From Escallonia rubra (taxonomy: Eukaryota; Streptophyta; Magnoliopsida; Escalloniales; Escalloniaceae): a stretch of 64,000 nt of DNA. Made by a program: the position numbers and the translations under genes. Shown here one piece after another: positions 55,258 through 64,000 of the stretch (the stretch's first letter is position 1; each line of letters opens with the position of its first letter). The stretch lies in contig JAVXUO010003015.1 in NCBI GenBank assembly GCA_033065855.1, positions 62,001-126,000 on the forward strand, read 5' to 3'. The notes under the pieces were generated by a model that saw nothing but the letters and a program-made list of their open reading frames with translations, was not told the origin of the DNA and did no database searches.

Positions 55258-57895
55258 ACACACACACACACACACACACATTCCTGTTGTATCAATGTAG
55301 CTAGAGTGTTAGACGTCTAGTTAATACCAAAAATATTTCATCTATTAAAGATTGTGAGTGTACTTAAATAAATACTTTACTAAAATGGACTGACTGCAAC
55401 ACGTATCATCTATACAATTATGGTTCTCCACAGTTAAGTGTGTTTTATCTCGATAATTTCAAGCAGCATTTGATTTGAACATTAGCCGTTATCCTTATCA
55501 AATTAGAAGAAGATGGTATAAGAAAAAAAAAATCAAGTGGATGCGTGATGGGACTCTAAAGTAAGCATAAAATTAAAAGATAGTATGGAGGATGATTACT
55601 GTATCAGATTTGTGAAACAATAATGTGCTTTGCTATTAGAAAACCGCTAGAAATCATAACGATGTCATACAAATTTCAGTAACACATGTTCAGTTTCATA
55701 AACAAGAAGAAGTATCTGTCTCAGACCTCAAGCACGCTGCTGTTTTTATTTCATTATAAATGAGTCATTGACATGTAACTTCAACATTTTTAAATGAAAA
55801 GATATTATGTGGTAATTTCTCAATAGAAAATAATTTAAATCATAACTTTGTAGGGTATTTTCGGCCATGGCTACAAATAGGCTTTTTCGGTTTTGTGTTT
55901 CACAAAGAATTTTCTCTTATCTAATCTATTTTTTAGCTCTTAGCAATGATTTTCCTTCACTTTTCTCTTCAATTAAAACTCTAAGGCATCATTTATAGAA
56001 GCGAGAAAGTAACTTCATCATATACAAGAATAGAAGATTCAAACCGTACACATAGTCAAATATCGTTTACATGTTCACAATTTTGTAAGAATATCTTAAT
56101 AAATTTGTTTCGAAGGGTTGAGTGTCTCGCTTTATATTCGATAGCGCATCTAGTATATGGGATGTTTTCAAAGTTACTAACGACTTAGACACAATCTGTA
56201 TCAATCATACTGTCTATTAGTTATTTAATATCGAATAACATGCCCCATCCTGAAAAGTAAAAGCTTGACTCCCACCATTTTATCTGTAGAACAATTTTTT
56301 TCCCGGAAAAAAAAATAGAATCTTGGTACTGATAATAATGTGATATGTATGGTAAAACTGACACCTAAAATAGACCCTATAATTATCATGCCTCGTCCTA
56401 AAAATGTCAAAGTTTGTAAATAGAAGAAAAGGTTAGGGAGCTTACCTTTATAAAGTTGGAAGCTAGATAAACTCTTAAATCAACACTCGTTTCGAACTTA
56501 CATACTCAAAAAGGATATTATTCTTCGTTGTATTAAGCAACTAAGCTTAAGAACATAGAATTAATTTACCTCTAAACGAACTTTGGATAACAAGCATAAA
56601 GGTTAATCATCTCGCTACTTGATATAGTGGAGACGGAGAAGTTACAACAATTAAATTATTAGAGATGTATGAAGGTGTGGAGTCGTTTACATGAAAAGAG
56701 AACGTGAAAACAGTTTGAGATAAGCCAGCAATTATTGAGGCAGTAACATTTGAAAGGCATTGGTGTAATATGTAAAAGTGTATAAAAGGCATTTGTGTCT
56801 AAAAATATATCCACTATACACACGCGCACACAGACACACACACACACACACAGACACAATATCAGGTCTTACATCAAAACGCAATAGAGCAGAAAAGTTT
56901 AAGCATGTCTAATTTTTTGCCTTTTCTTTTCCATTGAATTGTATTATCAGATTTTCATTGTCAACATAAAAGACATAAGCAATTATATGTTAAGAGAAAA
57001 TGAGAGTGGAATGCATCTATAATAAGCAAAAACCATTATCAACTAATGGTCATTTTGAAAAAAAAAAAGAAATTGTTGAAATTAGTATATAAGATGATAT
57101 TGTCATGTGTTTCACATCCTGTTTTATACCAAGCATCAAGTTATAAATGACATTAAAATAAATCCATATATTAAATGAAAGTGTTCAGAAGTGGAAGAAA
57201 CATCCATCTATTAATTGTAACTTTTATTAATGTGAAAAATGTGGACTTGTTAAAAGAATCTAGATTTTAGACATGTTAATTATACTTGAAATGGCAATTG
57301 ATATGAAGGGTATTATTGTCTAAAAAATGATTTACACTCATTCATACTTTTATAAGTAGTATAGATAGATAAAAATGAAAAAGGAGTCAAAAACAAACAT
57401 GATTGATGTGTCGCAAATTCTAAATTAGGAATCATATAGACCAATACGTGCAAACAAAAAAAAGAATAAAAGCAAATCAGACTTACAAATAAAGATCTTT
57501 CTTTTCTATTTACGCAAATAATGTACAAAGTGAATATGACTTAATTTTTAAAAATATTTTAAAATACAAGCATGGTAATTTAAAATACAAGCATGGAAAT
57601 TTGTGAATTAACACCTCAAAAGCACTTTAAAAAAGTAAATAAAAATACAACAATCATGTATAAAACTAAAGATTATAATTACAAAATTAAAAGTTTTTTT
57701 TTCATTTTACAGAAGCAATATACAAACCAAAAATAACTTAATGTTTTAAAATACGACAAAATATCAAAAGAGATGTTTATTTAAGAAATTAGTTTTATCT
57801 AAATAGTTTAAACTTTAAAATGAAAATCATATACACATAATAAATGTAAAGAAAATGAATCACGCCTTATTTGACTTTATGTTCGGAAATTTTTT
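54153..57895. other. AT-rich intergenic DNA with dispersed direct repeats and microsatellites
   Basis: No gene is supported. A segment of about 210 bp at 54221-54430 recurs at 54595-54800 (shared: ttttttagtgtttattttgtta, taaagtgttttgaggtgttaatag, ggtaaactaaaattat). Fragments of the same family recur near 57530-57650, partly inverted. (CA)n tracts lie at 55187-55199, 55257-55280 and 56820-56860. Confidence 0.6.
55199..55256. repeat. (TA)n microsatellite flanked by (CA)n
   Basis: About 28 TA dinucleotides, with CACACA on both sides. A frame of alternating Tyr-Ile across it is an artefact. Confidence 0.95.
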
Positions 57896-59293
57896 TGTAG
57901 ACACCCAATTTTTGTAGGCATTTTTTATTAATCGAATAATGGGCTTCATTATTAATTAAAATGCATTATTGAGTATGGTTAGTTGGTCCAGCCCTGTCTA
58001 GTTTAATTGTCATTTTTAGTGATGTAATTTAGTGATGTAATTTAATTATTTAATCCAGTCCAATTTTATTTAATTAAGTTAGTCTAGTTAGTTGGTCCAG
58101 CCCTGTCTAGTTTAATTGTCTGGTCTAGTCCAGTCCATTGCATGTCCAGTCCATCTAGGTCAACTCCCGTCCATGGTCTAGATTATTCTTATTGATGAAA
58201 TTTGTCTAGATGATTTGGGGAAATAATTCATGATTTATCATTGATATAAAGATTAAATAAATCTATTTGTTGGTTAAGAAATGACTTATCTCAAATCTGG
58301 TACATCTCATTTGTGATTTCTGAGATAATTACTGAAATTAGGGTCTAATAATGTCCCAAAATTCAAAAAAAATAATAATAAATGGGGTGAACCTGCCGTT
58401 TTTTTACTAGCAGCCAATTTTCGACTATACGGCCGGTTAGTTGACTTTTGTCAATCTGCGATTTTATCACTTATTCTGACTTATCTCCAGCTATGCAGAT
58501 TGGCATTCCCAATCTTATCATATCTACGACCCTGAGTACTATAAAAAGGGGTCTTGGCTTTCATTTTCAAGGGTCAATCTCTTGTGAGTCCGGAAGCATA
58601 TTCTCTTTAGAGTTTGCATGACATTTCCTTTGTGAAGTGAATCCAGCATCTCTTGAGAATCTTAACAATCCAAATCACTCTTTAAACACGTCTTTGTTGA
58701 TCATTTGCATCATGGATACTACGGAAACGTTCCCGATTCATCAAGGCAAGCTGTATCGCGAGGTAGTCTATACCAACTTTCTTAAGGTAGAAGTCATATA
58801 TATTGTCTCTCGTTTCCTGTAGTCACATTTCATTTCAAAAATCACAAAAGGGTCTTTTTCAGTTATTTTCTTGGTCTAAATCTAGGTTTGAATTGTAGAC
58901 TACTTCCCGTAGGACCAATGTTGAACTACGATGGTTCTGATTTCGATTAGTCCAATCAGATACGTAGGTCACTCGACCCATGTTGTCGAGTTCAAGCCAA
59001 AACAATAAAATTTAACTTAGGGTGAGTCTCGTTGTATTTTACATGCTACTTGTTCTTTAGGCCAAAAATCATTAAAAACGAAGTTAAGACTGAAAGGGCG
59101 TAGCAGTTGCCTAACACCTTCCCGTTGTGTAATGTTGTCTTCGGACCCCTCTCTAGGTTTCGATAGACTAGTTGTCCTTTTGGACACTTAGAGTAATTTT
59201 TAGGATTTTTCTTACTGTCCGTAGTTTAAATTAAATAAGATGGTGACTCCATAAAATCCCTTTCGGAGATTTTTCTCGATGTGGTGGGCCACA
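57896..59293 (+). mobile_element. Ogre/Tat-like LTR (5' LTR)
   Basis: It begins tgtagacacccaatttttgt at 57896, the characteristic start of many Ogre-like LTRs, and ends ggtgggccaca at 59293, directly before a tRNA-type primer site. A TATA box tataaaaa lies at 58540-58547, about 750 bp before the end, with the likely transcript start shortly after. The block gatttcgattagtccaatca and gatacgtagg near 58945-58975 is a conserved feature of such LTRs. Length is 1398 bp. No gag or pol follows, so the element is reduced to LTR plus leader. Confidence 0.75.
58540..58547 (+). promoter_or_regulatory. TATA box of the Ogre-like LTR
   Basis: tataaaaa in a ctgagtactataaaaaggggtc context, the usual form of plant LTR promoters. 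Transcription would start about 25-35 bp downstream, in the region with cttgtgagtccgg. Confidence 0.6.
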
Positions 59294-59294
59294 G

Positions 59295-59310
59295 TGGCGA
59301 CTCCGCTGGG
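59295..59310 (+). promoter_or_regulatory. Primer-binding site of the Ogre-like element
   Basis: tggcgactccgctggg begins two bases after the LTR end and has the same form as the Tat primer site at 8788-8805, consistent with a tRNA-Arg primer. Confidence 0.7.
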
Positions 59311-60395
59311 AACTAAAAAACTAAGAGGACTAGACTTAAAAAAATAATCTTGATTTTTGGCTTTGTTGTATTTCTCTTGTATTTTTCTGTGGTATGTACA
59401 ATGTAGCATAACTGGGTACTTGCGCTTTTATCTCCATATCTCACACACGCGCATGTCTTGCCCCCACCCACCCATTTGAGAGCGACATGCTTGAGGCCCT
59501 TGGTTCTCCTGGGGTCAAAGGATCCCTCAATCGAGTTCTCAACTCTATTACCTAGTACTAAAGATCTCTCCTGATTTCTTGGTATAAACAACTTGTATAC
59601 GTACTGGTGATCATCCATTATTAACTTCCTAGTTACGGACATGAGGTATATAGTACAGGCGAGCCTATGGAGTGACCTTTACACTGGTGTTATAAGGAGA
59701 AAAACTCAAACCCGGACCATTCAGTGTTCTGCCCTTTGCTAGGAGAATACCTGTATTGACCTATAGGATATTGGCAAGGAAACCACCAGCATTCTGTAAG
59801 CTAAACTAGTAATTTTAAAAAAACAAAGGGAGACTCTGAATAACCGGCCGTTTATCTACGCTTCTAACAAGATGGTTAGTCAGTATGTGCATTTGCTTGA
59901 AAATTTTGAAATTGGCTAGTTCATACCCTGATCTAACCCACTGAACAACCAACTGGTTAGTTAGAAACTTTATTCTCTAAAAAGTTTCTAGAAAAAAATC
60001 CCAGAGATAAACCCCCTAGCCACTGACCAACCGGCCGGTTATCCTCCCGTGAGACCGGACGGTTAGTAGAAACCTTACCCTCAAAAAAGCTTCCAGAAAA
60101 ATTTCCAGAGATGAATCGTCTAGCCTCTTACCAAACGGCCGGTTATCCTCCCAGATGACTAGACGGTTAGTCATACACCTTATCCTACAGAAAAAATTCC
60201 AGAAAGATTCCCTTATAAAACCCCAACCACACTGACCAACCGGCCGGTTATCCTTCCATATAACCAAACGATTAGTCAGCCTTCCTTTCCCATAATTCAA
60301 AAAAAACCCCAAAATCAAAAAAATTCTTTTACCCCTAACAGGGTATGAGCCAGCCAACTTGATTTATGTGAAATGTATTATTGATTTTTTGCCAA
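59311..60395 (+). other. Leader of the Ogre-like element with aaccggccggtt repeats
   Basis: No credible coding sequence. From about 59925 to 60290 at least three copies of a roughly 105-bp unit are seen, each with actgaccaaccggccggttatcc, cggttagt and ttccagaaa.attcc. The core aaccggccggtt is a perfect palindrome and occurs three times; a diverged form (tacggccggttag) lies inside the LTR near 58430. The leader ends where a LINE poly(A) tract begins. Confidence 0.6.
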
Positions 60396-62040
60396 CTTTT
60401 TTTTCGGTAAATAAAAACACATATCAACCGATGAAACAATAATCCAACATATGCAAGGGGCATACCCCAGGAATACAACAATGGAAATGCAAGTCTTACT
60501 AAGCAAGAGCTAATAAGTAAACCTAAACTAGGCTAAACACATGCCACACAGGCATCAAAAGAAAAGAGGTAATACATAACCATCGAAGCTAGATCAGCAA
60601 AAGAAAATACATAAAAGACCCAATATTGACCACATAAAGGTAACAACAATAGGTGAAGTCATGTGGAGCCTGGAGATCCTGGTAGAAAGACCATTGTACT
60701 AATAACTGTGATAAATCATGCTAAAAACTACAAGGGTCTGTCGGTACGTGGACCGATCTCCCAGGGGTATCAAGTTGGATCAAACCATGACGTGATCAAG
60801 AGAATATGGAGTCGGGGAGCTGCCATTCACCCTAGAACCATTAGTTCGTCAGGGAATTGGCTACTTTTCTACAAGAGAACAACCTCCACCGGATGACCTA
60901 CACAAGACATGCAGAATAAGAAACCACATCAGTATACTTATTCTGGAAGGAATGAGAATTCCACTCTCTCTAGATGTAGTACACCAACGTTGCAAAAGCT
61001 ATTCGACAGGCCGATGTCAGGAATTCAAGGCCCTGTCACTCAGAGGAAGCTCTATCAACCATGCCAACTTAACATAGGCCAGTTAAAATTGCATTTCTTT
61101 TGAATAATAGATCATAATCTATACGTGCAAGTGAAACTAAAAAATAGATGTTCATGGGACTCAAAAGGAATGCGACAGAAAACACTGCCCATGCTAAGAA
61201 TGACATGAAAAGAAAAAATCCTATCATGCGTACTTAACCTTTCCCTAATGGCCAGCCATAAGACGAAGTTATGGCGTGGAACACGCCACTTACATGACAG
61301 TGAGCAAGCCTATCTAGCTAACAGCTGCTTGTGTCGAAGGGCTTCACACGTACTCGCGACATAGAACTCCCCAGAACCACTAACCATCCGTATGATTCTA
61401 TCCGGCGTATCTGGGGCAGGACGAAAAGAGTTAGGGGTACTCTCGCACAACTCCATGAGCTCAAATGTATTAGACAAAGGCCAACACCACGAGGAGCCCA
61501 AGATCACATCGAAAACCCTCGCTCGCCTACCCAGACCCGAGTTAGAAATAATCTTACCAGCAAGGGTACGAATAATAGGACCTATCGGATGCCACCAATC
61601 AAATCACAGAGAGATCCTACTGCCATCCTCAACTACATACCACGGGAAAGAGTGAATCATATTCTTAACCATGAGAATCTTACGCCAGGACTAGCTACAA
61701 TCATTGGGGTAAGAGACTTCCCAAAAACTCCTTCGTATCAGAATGTTGAATTTAACCCACCGCGGCTAGAGGAAATTCGACCTGAATGATATGATGGAGC
61801 AAATATGCCTAGAGATGGCAGCAAAGTTCCACACCTCAATCTGCTTAATACCCAGGCCACTCTCTTCCTCGGACAATATACATTAGCAGAAGCCACCTTG
61901 GCTCCCGTACAAAGCCCCGTACCCTTCCAAAAGAAAGCTCAAAATATCCTCTCCATCTCTAGAATCATTTTCTTTGACATTAGAGGAGTCACCTATAAGC
62001 ATGAACTCATAAGTGTTCTTCAATTTTAGACTTTCTTTAG
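60396..62040 (-). pseudogene. 5'-truncated L1-type LINE (RT C-terminal part, zf-RVT, 3' end)
   Basis: On the minus strand, starting near 62030, the frames give 'AFFWKGTGLCTGAKVA', 'GLGIKQIEVWNFAAISRHI', 'VEDGSRISL' with 'FDWWHPIGPII', 'WRVPRHNFVLWLAIRERLST' and 'HEHLFF', the usual order of blocks at the end of plant L1 ORF2 (the last two from the zf-RVT domain). Stops and frame changes are frequent. The 3' end matches 14485-14706 and finishes with a run of A (T run at 60397-60404 on the plus strand). The RT palm and the endonuclease are absent, so it is a dead 5'-truncated copy. Confidence 0.85.
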
Positions 62041-62308
62041 TGATTTGCAAATAAGAGATTTGTAATAGTTTTGATAAGTGACTTTTGAGAACCCCCAAAG
62101 TTTGGGAGGTGACTATTGTTATTAGATTTTCGTTACAATTATTAGACTTTGATGATGAATGAAAATGCTATTGATTTGGGATATGTGTAGAGCTCTGATT
62201 ACCTCTTGAGGTTATGTTCTTGGTAAATGCTTTGATATTATATTTCTGGTAAGCAAGAATATTTTGAAATAGTATGTGTAGGTTCGCCTCCGGGTCGGGG
62301 GCATGACA
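62041..62308 (+). mobile_element. 3' part of a Tekay-type 5' LTR
   Basis: The LTR end gggtcgggggcatgaca at 62308 is followed by the primer site. To the left about 200-260 bp of LTR-like sequence remain before LINE sequence. The LTR start tgtaataccccaaataatat, known from the 3' LTR at 63741, is not found upstream, so this LTR is truncated or interrupted by the LINE. Confidence 0.6.
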
Positions 62309-62312
62309 GATT

Positions 62313-62324
62313 TGGTATCAGAGC
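62313..62324 (+). promoter_or_regulatory. Primer-binding site (initiator tRNA-Met type)
   Basis: tggtatcagagc, the standard plant retrotransposon primer site complementary to the 3' end of initiator tRNA-Met, four bases after the LTR end. Confidence 0.9.
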
Positions 62325-62490
62325 ATAGGTTTAAGATTCTGTAGACTTTTATACTTCAGCTTTCAATGATTTGAGATGAATTTTATGACGCTTGAGATGT
62401 AGTTTAGAAAAGTCTAGCTTTTGCGTACTTTTGTTCAAAGTGTTTATACCATAGTTGAGATATTATAAGTTGTTCGCTATCGCAGGAATC

Positions 62491-63470
62491 ATGCCGCCAC
62501 GTTCAGCTAGAGGTGGTAGTAGAGGGGGTTATATAGGTAATATTTTGACTGGTAATGGTACCGCCGAGGACAACCCAGGAGCGAACGCCCCTCCAGCCCT
62601 GTTAACTGCTGATATAATCAAGGCATTTAACCGCCTGAATTGTCTGACATTTGTTGGTGCAGACAAGCCAGAGGATGCAGAGGCTTGGTTGAGTAAGTTA
62701 GAAAAGAGGTTTAAGCTTTTGAACATCACCGAACGTCAAAAAGTGGACCTTACAGTGTACTAGTTGGAGAACGAGGCTGACCAGTGGTGGAAAATGGTGG
62801 AGAGAACTTTGAGTGTTGATGAAGAACATGCTTTGACTTGGGCTCGTTTCCAGGAGATATTTCTTGGCAAATACTTTCCTAGAAATGTGAAGGATGCTTT
62901 GGGGGAAGAGTTCTTAAAGCTGGAGCAAGGAACGGATCAAACTGTGAAAGACTACAAGGCTAGATTTGCTAGATTGTCGAGGTTTGCGACACATGTGATA
63001 GATACTGAGGAAAGGCATGCAACACGTTTCAAGAATGGACTAAGGTACGGGATCAGGAAGTTCTTAACCGCTGTGACTTTAGATACGCATGGTCAGGTCT
63101 TGGACAAGGCTCATAGAGTGGAGAAAGATGTTGAGGCAGGGCGTAAGTACTAGAAGGAGCATAGACATAATAGAGGAAGAGAAGAGACTAGCTCAAAGGG
63201 CAATGACGTGGTTCAACCCAAGAGTAAGAACAACATCTTGGCTATTAAGGAACCATTTGAAAAATACCCAGGAGCCTGTCGAAGCCTGCAAAACTTGTGG
63301 GAAGAACCATATAAGTGTGTGTTATTAGCAGAGTGGCGCATGTTTTAACTGCCAGCAGCAGGGACATAGGATTCGTGATTGCTCTCAGCTGCTTAGGCCC
63401 CAATTTACTTAGGATAGAGGGATAGAGAACCAGCTACCAGGAACTAATCAAGTCGTAACTACTCAGGCTC
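62491..63470 (+). pseudogene. Tekay-type gag
   Basis: An ATG at 62491 begins 'MPPRSARGGSRGGY', a usual start in this lineage. The gag core follows with 'FNRLNCLTFVGADKPEDAEA' and, past a TAG at 62761-62763, 'LENEADQWWKMVERT', 'FLGKYFPRNVKDALGEEFL' and 'LSRFATHVIDTEERH'. A second TAG is at 63151-63153. A CCHC knuckle C-F-N-C-x4-G-H-x4-C is encoded at 63341-63382, after another stop near 63328 and in a different frame from the 'CKTCGKNH' half-knuckle before it. Gag would form the particle; with three stops this copy is inactive. Confidence 0.85.
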
Positions 63471-63499
63471 GAGCTTATGCCTTGCCAGAGAAGGATGCC

Positions 63500-63665
63500 A
63501 CTACATCTCCACGATGTAGTGACAGGTAAATTTTACATAGGTTTAGCTAGAGCTTATGCTTTAATTGATGTTTGTTACACATTTTTGTATGTCTTTAGAT
63601 ATTTGCTCGTGAGCTTTGGTGGTGTGTTAGAGCGCTTAGATAGTGGAAACTCTGGGAGTCTGTAG
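63500..63665 (+). pseudogene. Truncated Tekay-type protease
   Basis: The frame reads 'DVVTGKFYI' and 'ARAYALIDVCYTFLYV', matching the protease start of this lineage, where the active site is normally I-D-x-G-[AS]-[ST]-[HN]. The Asp is kept, but the next residues are altered. The frame stops at 63665, and about 75 bp later the polypurine tract and 3' LTR begin. RT, RNase H and integrase are therefore deleted. Confidence 0.7.
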
Positions 63666-63727
63666 CTGTGATTGTGTATTCCTATTCGGCGACTGAGGTG
63701 TATAAATTTTGAGGACGAAATTTTTAT

Positions 63728-63740
63728 AAGGAGGGGAGAA
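63728..63740 (+). promoter_or_regulatory. Polypurine tract
   Basis: aaggaggggagaa directly before the LTR start tgtaatacccc. Just upstream is ttttgaggacgaaattttta, the normal end of Tekay internal regions. Confidence 0.85.
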
Positions 63741-64000
63741 TGTAATACCCCAAATAATATGTAGCTAAACAGAAAGGATAAACTGAAGCCCAGTACACCT
63801 GGATAGAGGGAACAAGACTGATCTAATTAATTGGACCCTACCGTCATTCTTCAGGTAATTGCAAGTCTAATGCTTGACTTTTTTTCACGATGCGGTCTAG
63901 GAGAGGCTGACAATCCACTTTTCGCAAATAAGTGGAGATCAGAGGGACTCCCACATACCACACAGGGAGCTCTCCCTCGAGAAAGCAAAGACAAGAAGAA
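63741..64000 (+). mobile_element. Tekay-type 3' LTR (runs off the window)
   Basis: It starts tgtaataccccaaataatat and is still open at the window end. The family differs from that of the LTRs at 3427 and 23009 beyond the first 11 bases. Confidence 0.8.

Noticed and set aside
55199..55281. Small Tyr-Ile repeat protein
   Set aside because: Translation of (TA)n and (CA)n microsatellites.
60352..60400. gccaactt repeated at 60352 and 60393 as LINE target duplication
   Set aside because: Both copies lie on the same side of the LINE, so they cannot be its target duplication.
61331..61789. 152-codon plus-strand frame
   Set aside because: Antisense shadow of the LINE coding sequence, which has clear L1 motifs on the minus strand.

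Overview
This window reads as nuclear DNA of a flowering plant, most likely a eudicot. It has one intron-containing host gene with GT..AG splice sites and a landscape dominated by nested, decayed transposable elements: Ty3/gypsy of Tat/Ogre and Tekay/Del type, plant L1-type LINEs, CACTA, hAT and Mutator-like DNA elements, and a Cassandra-like element carrying a 5S rRNA sequence. Nothing in it looks bacterial, and there are no operons, CRISPR arrays or tRNA genes that I can support. No species can be named from the sequence alone.

Layout, left half. Positions 1-11287 are one large Tat-lineage Ty3/gypsy element lying on the minus strand. From right to left it has a 2.48-kb 5' LTR (8809-11287), a tRNA-type primer site, gag, protease, RT, RNase H and integrase, and then, on the opposite strand, a broken extra reading frame (1-1034). 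A Tekay-type LTR with its chromodomain end (3427-5022) has been fused into its RT/RNase H region. Positions 11288-15392 are decayed repeats with a LINE 3' end. Positions 15393-25700 are decayed minus-strand gypsy LTRs with a gag remnant. Nested in them are a CACTA second-gene fragment (20037-21040), a 1333-bp hAT element with perfect 8-bp target duplications (21541-22873), and another LTR (from 23009).

Layout, middle. Positions 26436-31981 form a striking structure: two inverted arms of at least 1.3 kb, built from about 593-bp subterminal tandem repeats, that enclose a truncated plant-mobile-domain gene (29504-30660). Next comes a LINE endonuclease fragment. It is cut by a CACTA element that begins at 33130 and carries a broken TNP2 transposase and a second gene, running to about 38930. 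An inverted-repeat element follows at 39034-39871.

Layout, right half. The only host gene that looks intact is on the minus strand at 40730-48815. It has five coding exons, about 573 codons, and a C-terminal motif like vasculin/GPBP1. Its 4.5-kb third intron holds the Cassandra-like element and a poly(A) retroposon end. Upstream lie a complete solo Tat LTR with 5-bp target duplication (50266-52912), a Mutator-like element with 9-bp target duplication and a GC-rich repetitive core (52980-54143), AT-rich spacer, an Ogre-like LTR with primer site (57896-59310), a 5'-truncated LINE (60396-about 62040), and a Tekay-type element that has lost RT, RNase H and integrase (62301-64000, running off the window).

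The elements do not cooperate as a pathway; the genes are independent insertions. The ordering of insertions can be read from the nesting. Exon and element edges were worked out by hand; edges marked as approximate in the entries are uncertain by tens to hundreds of bases.
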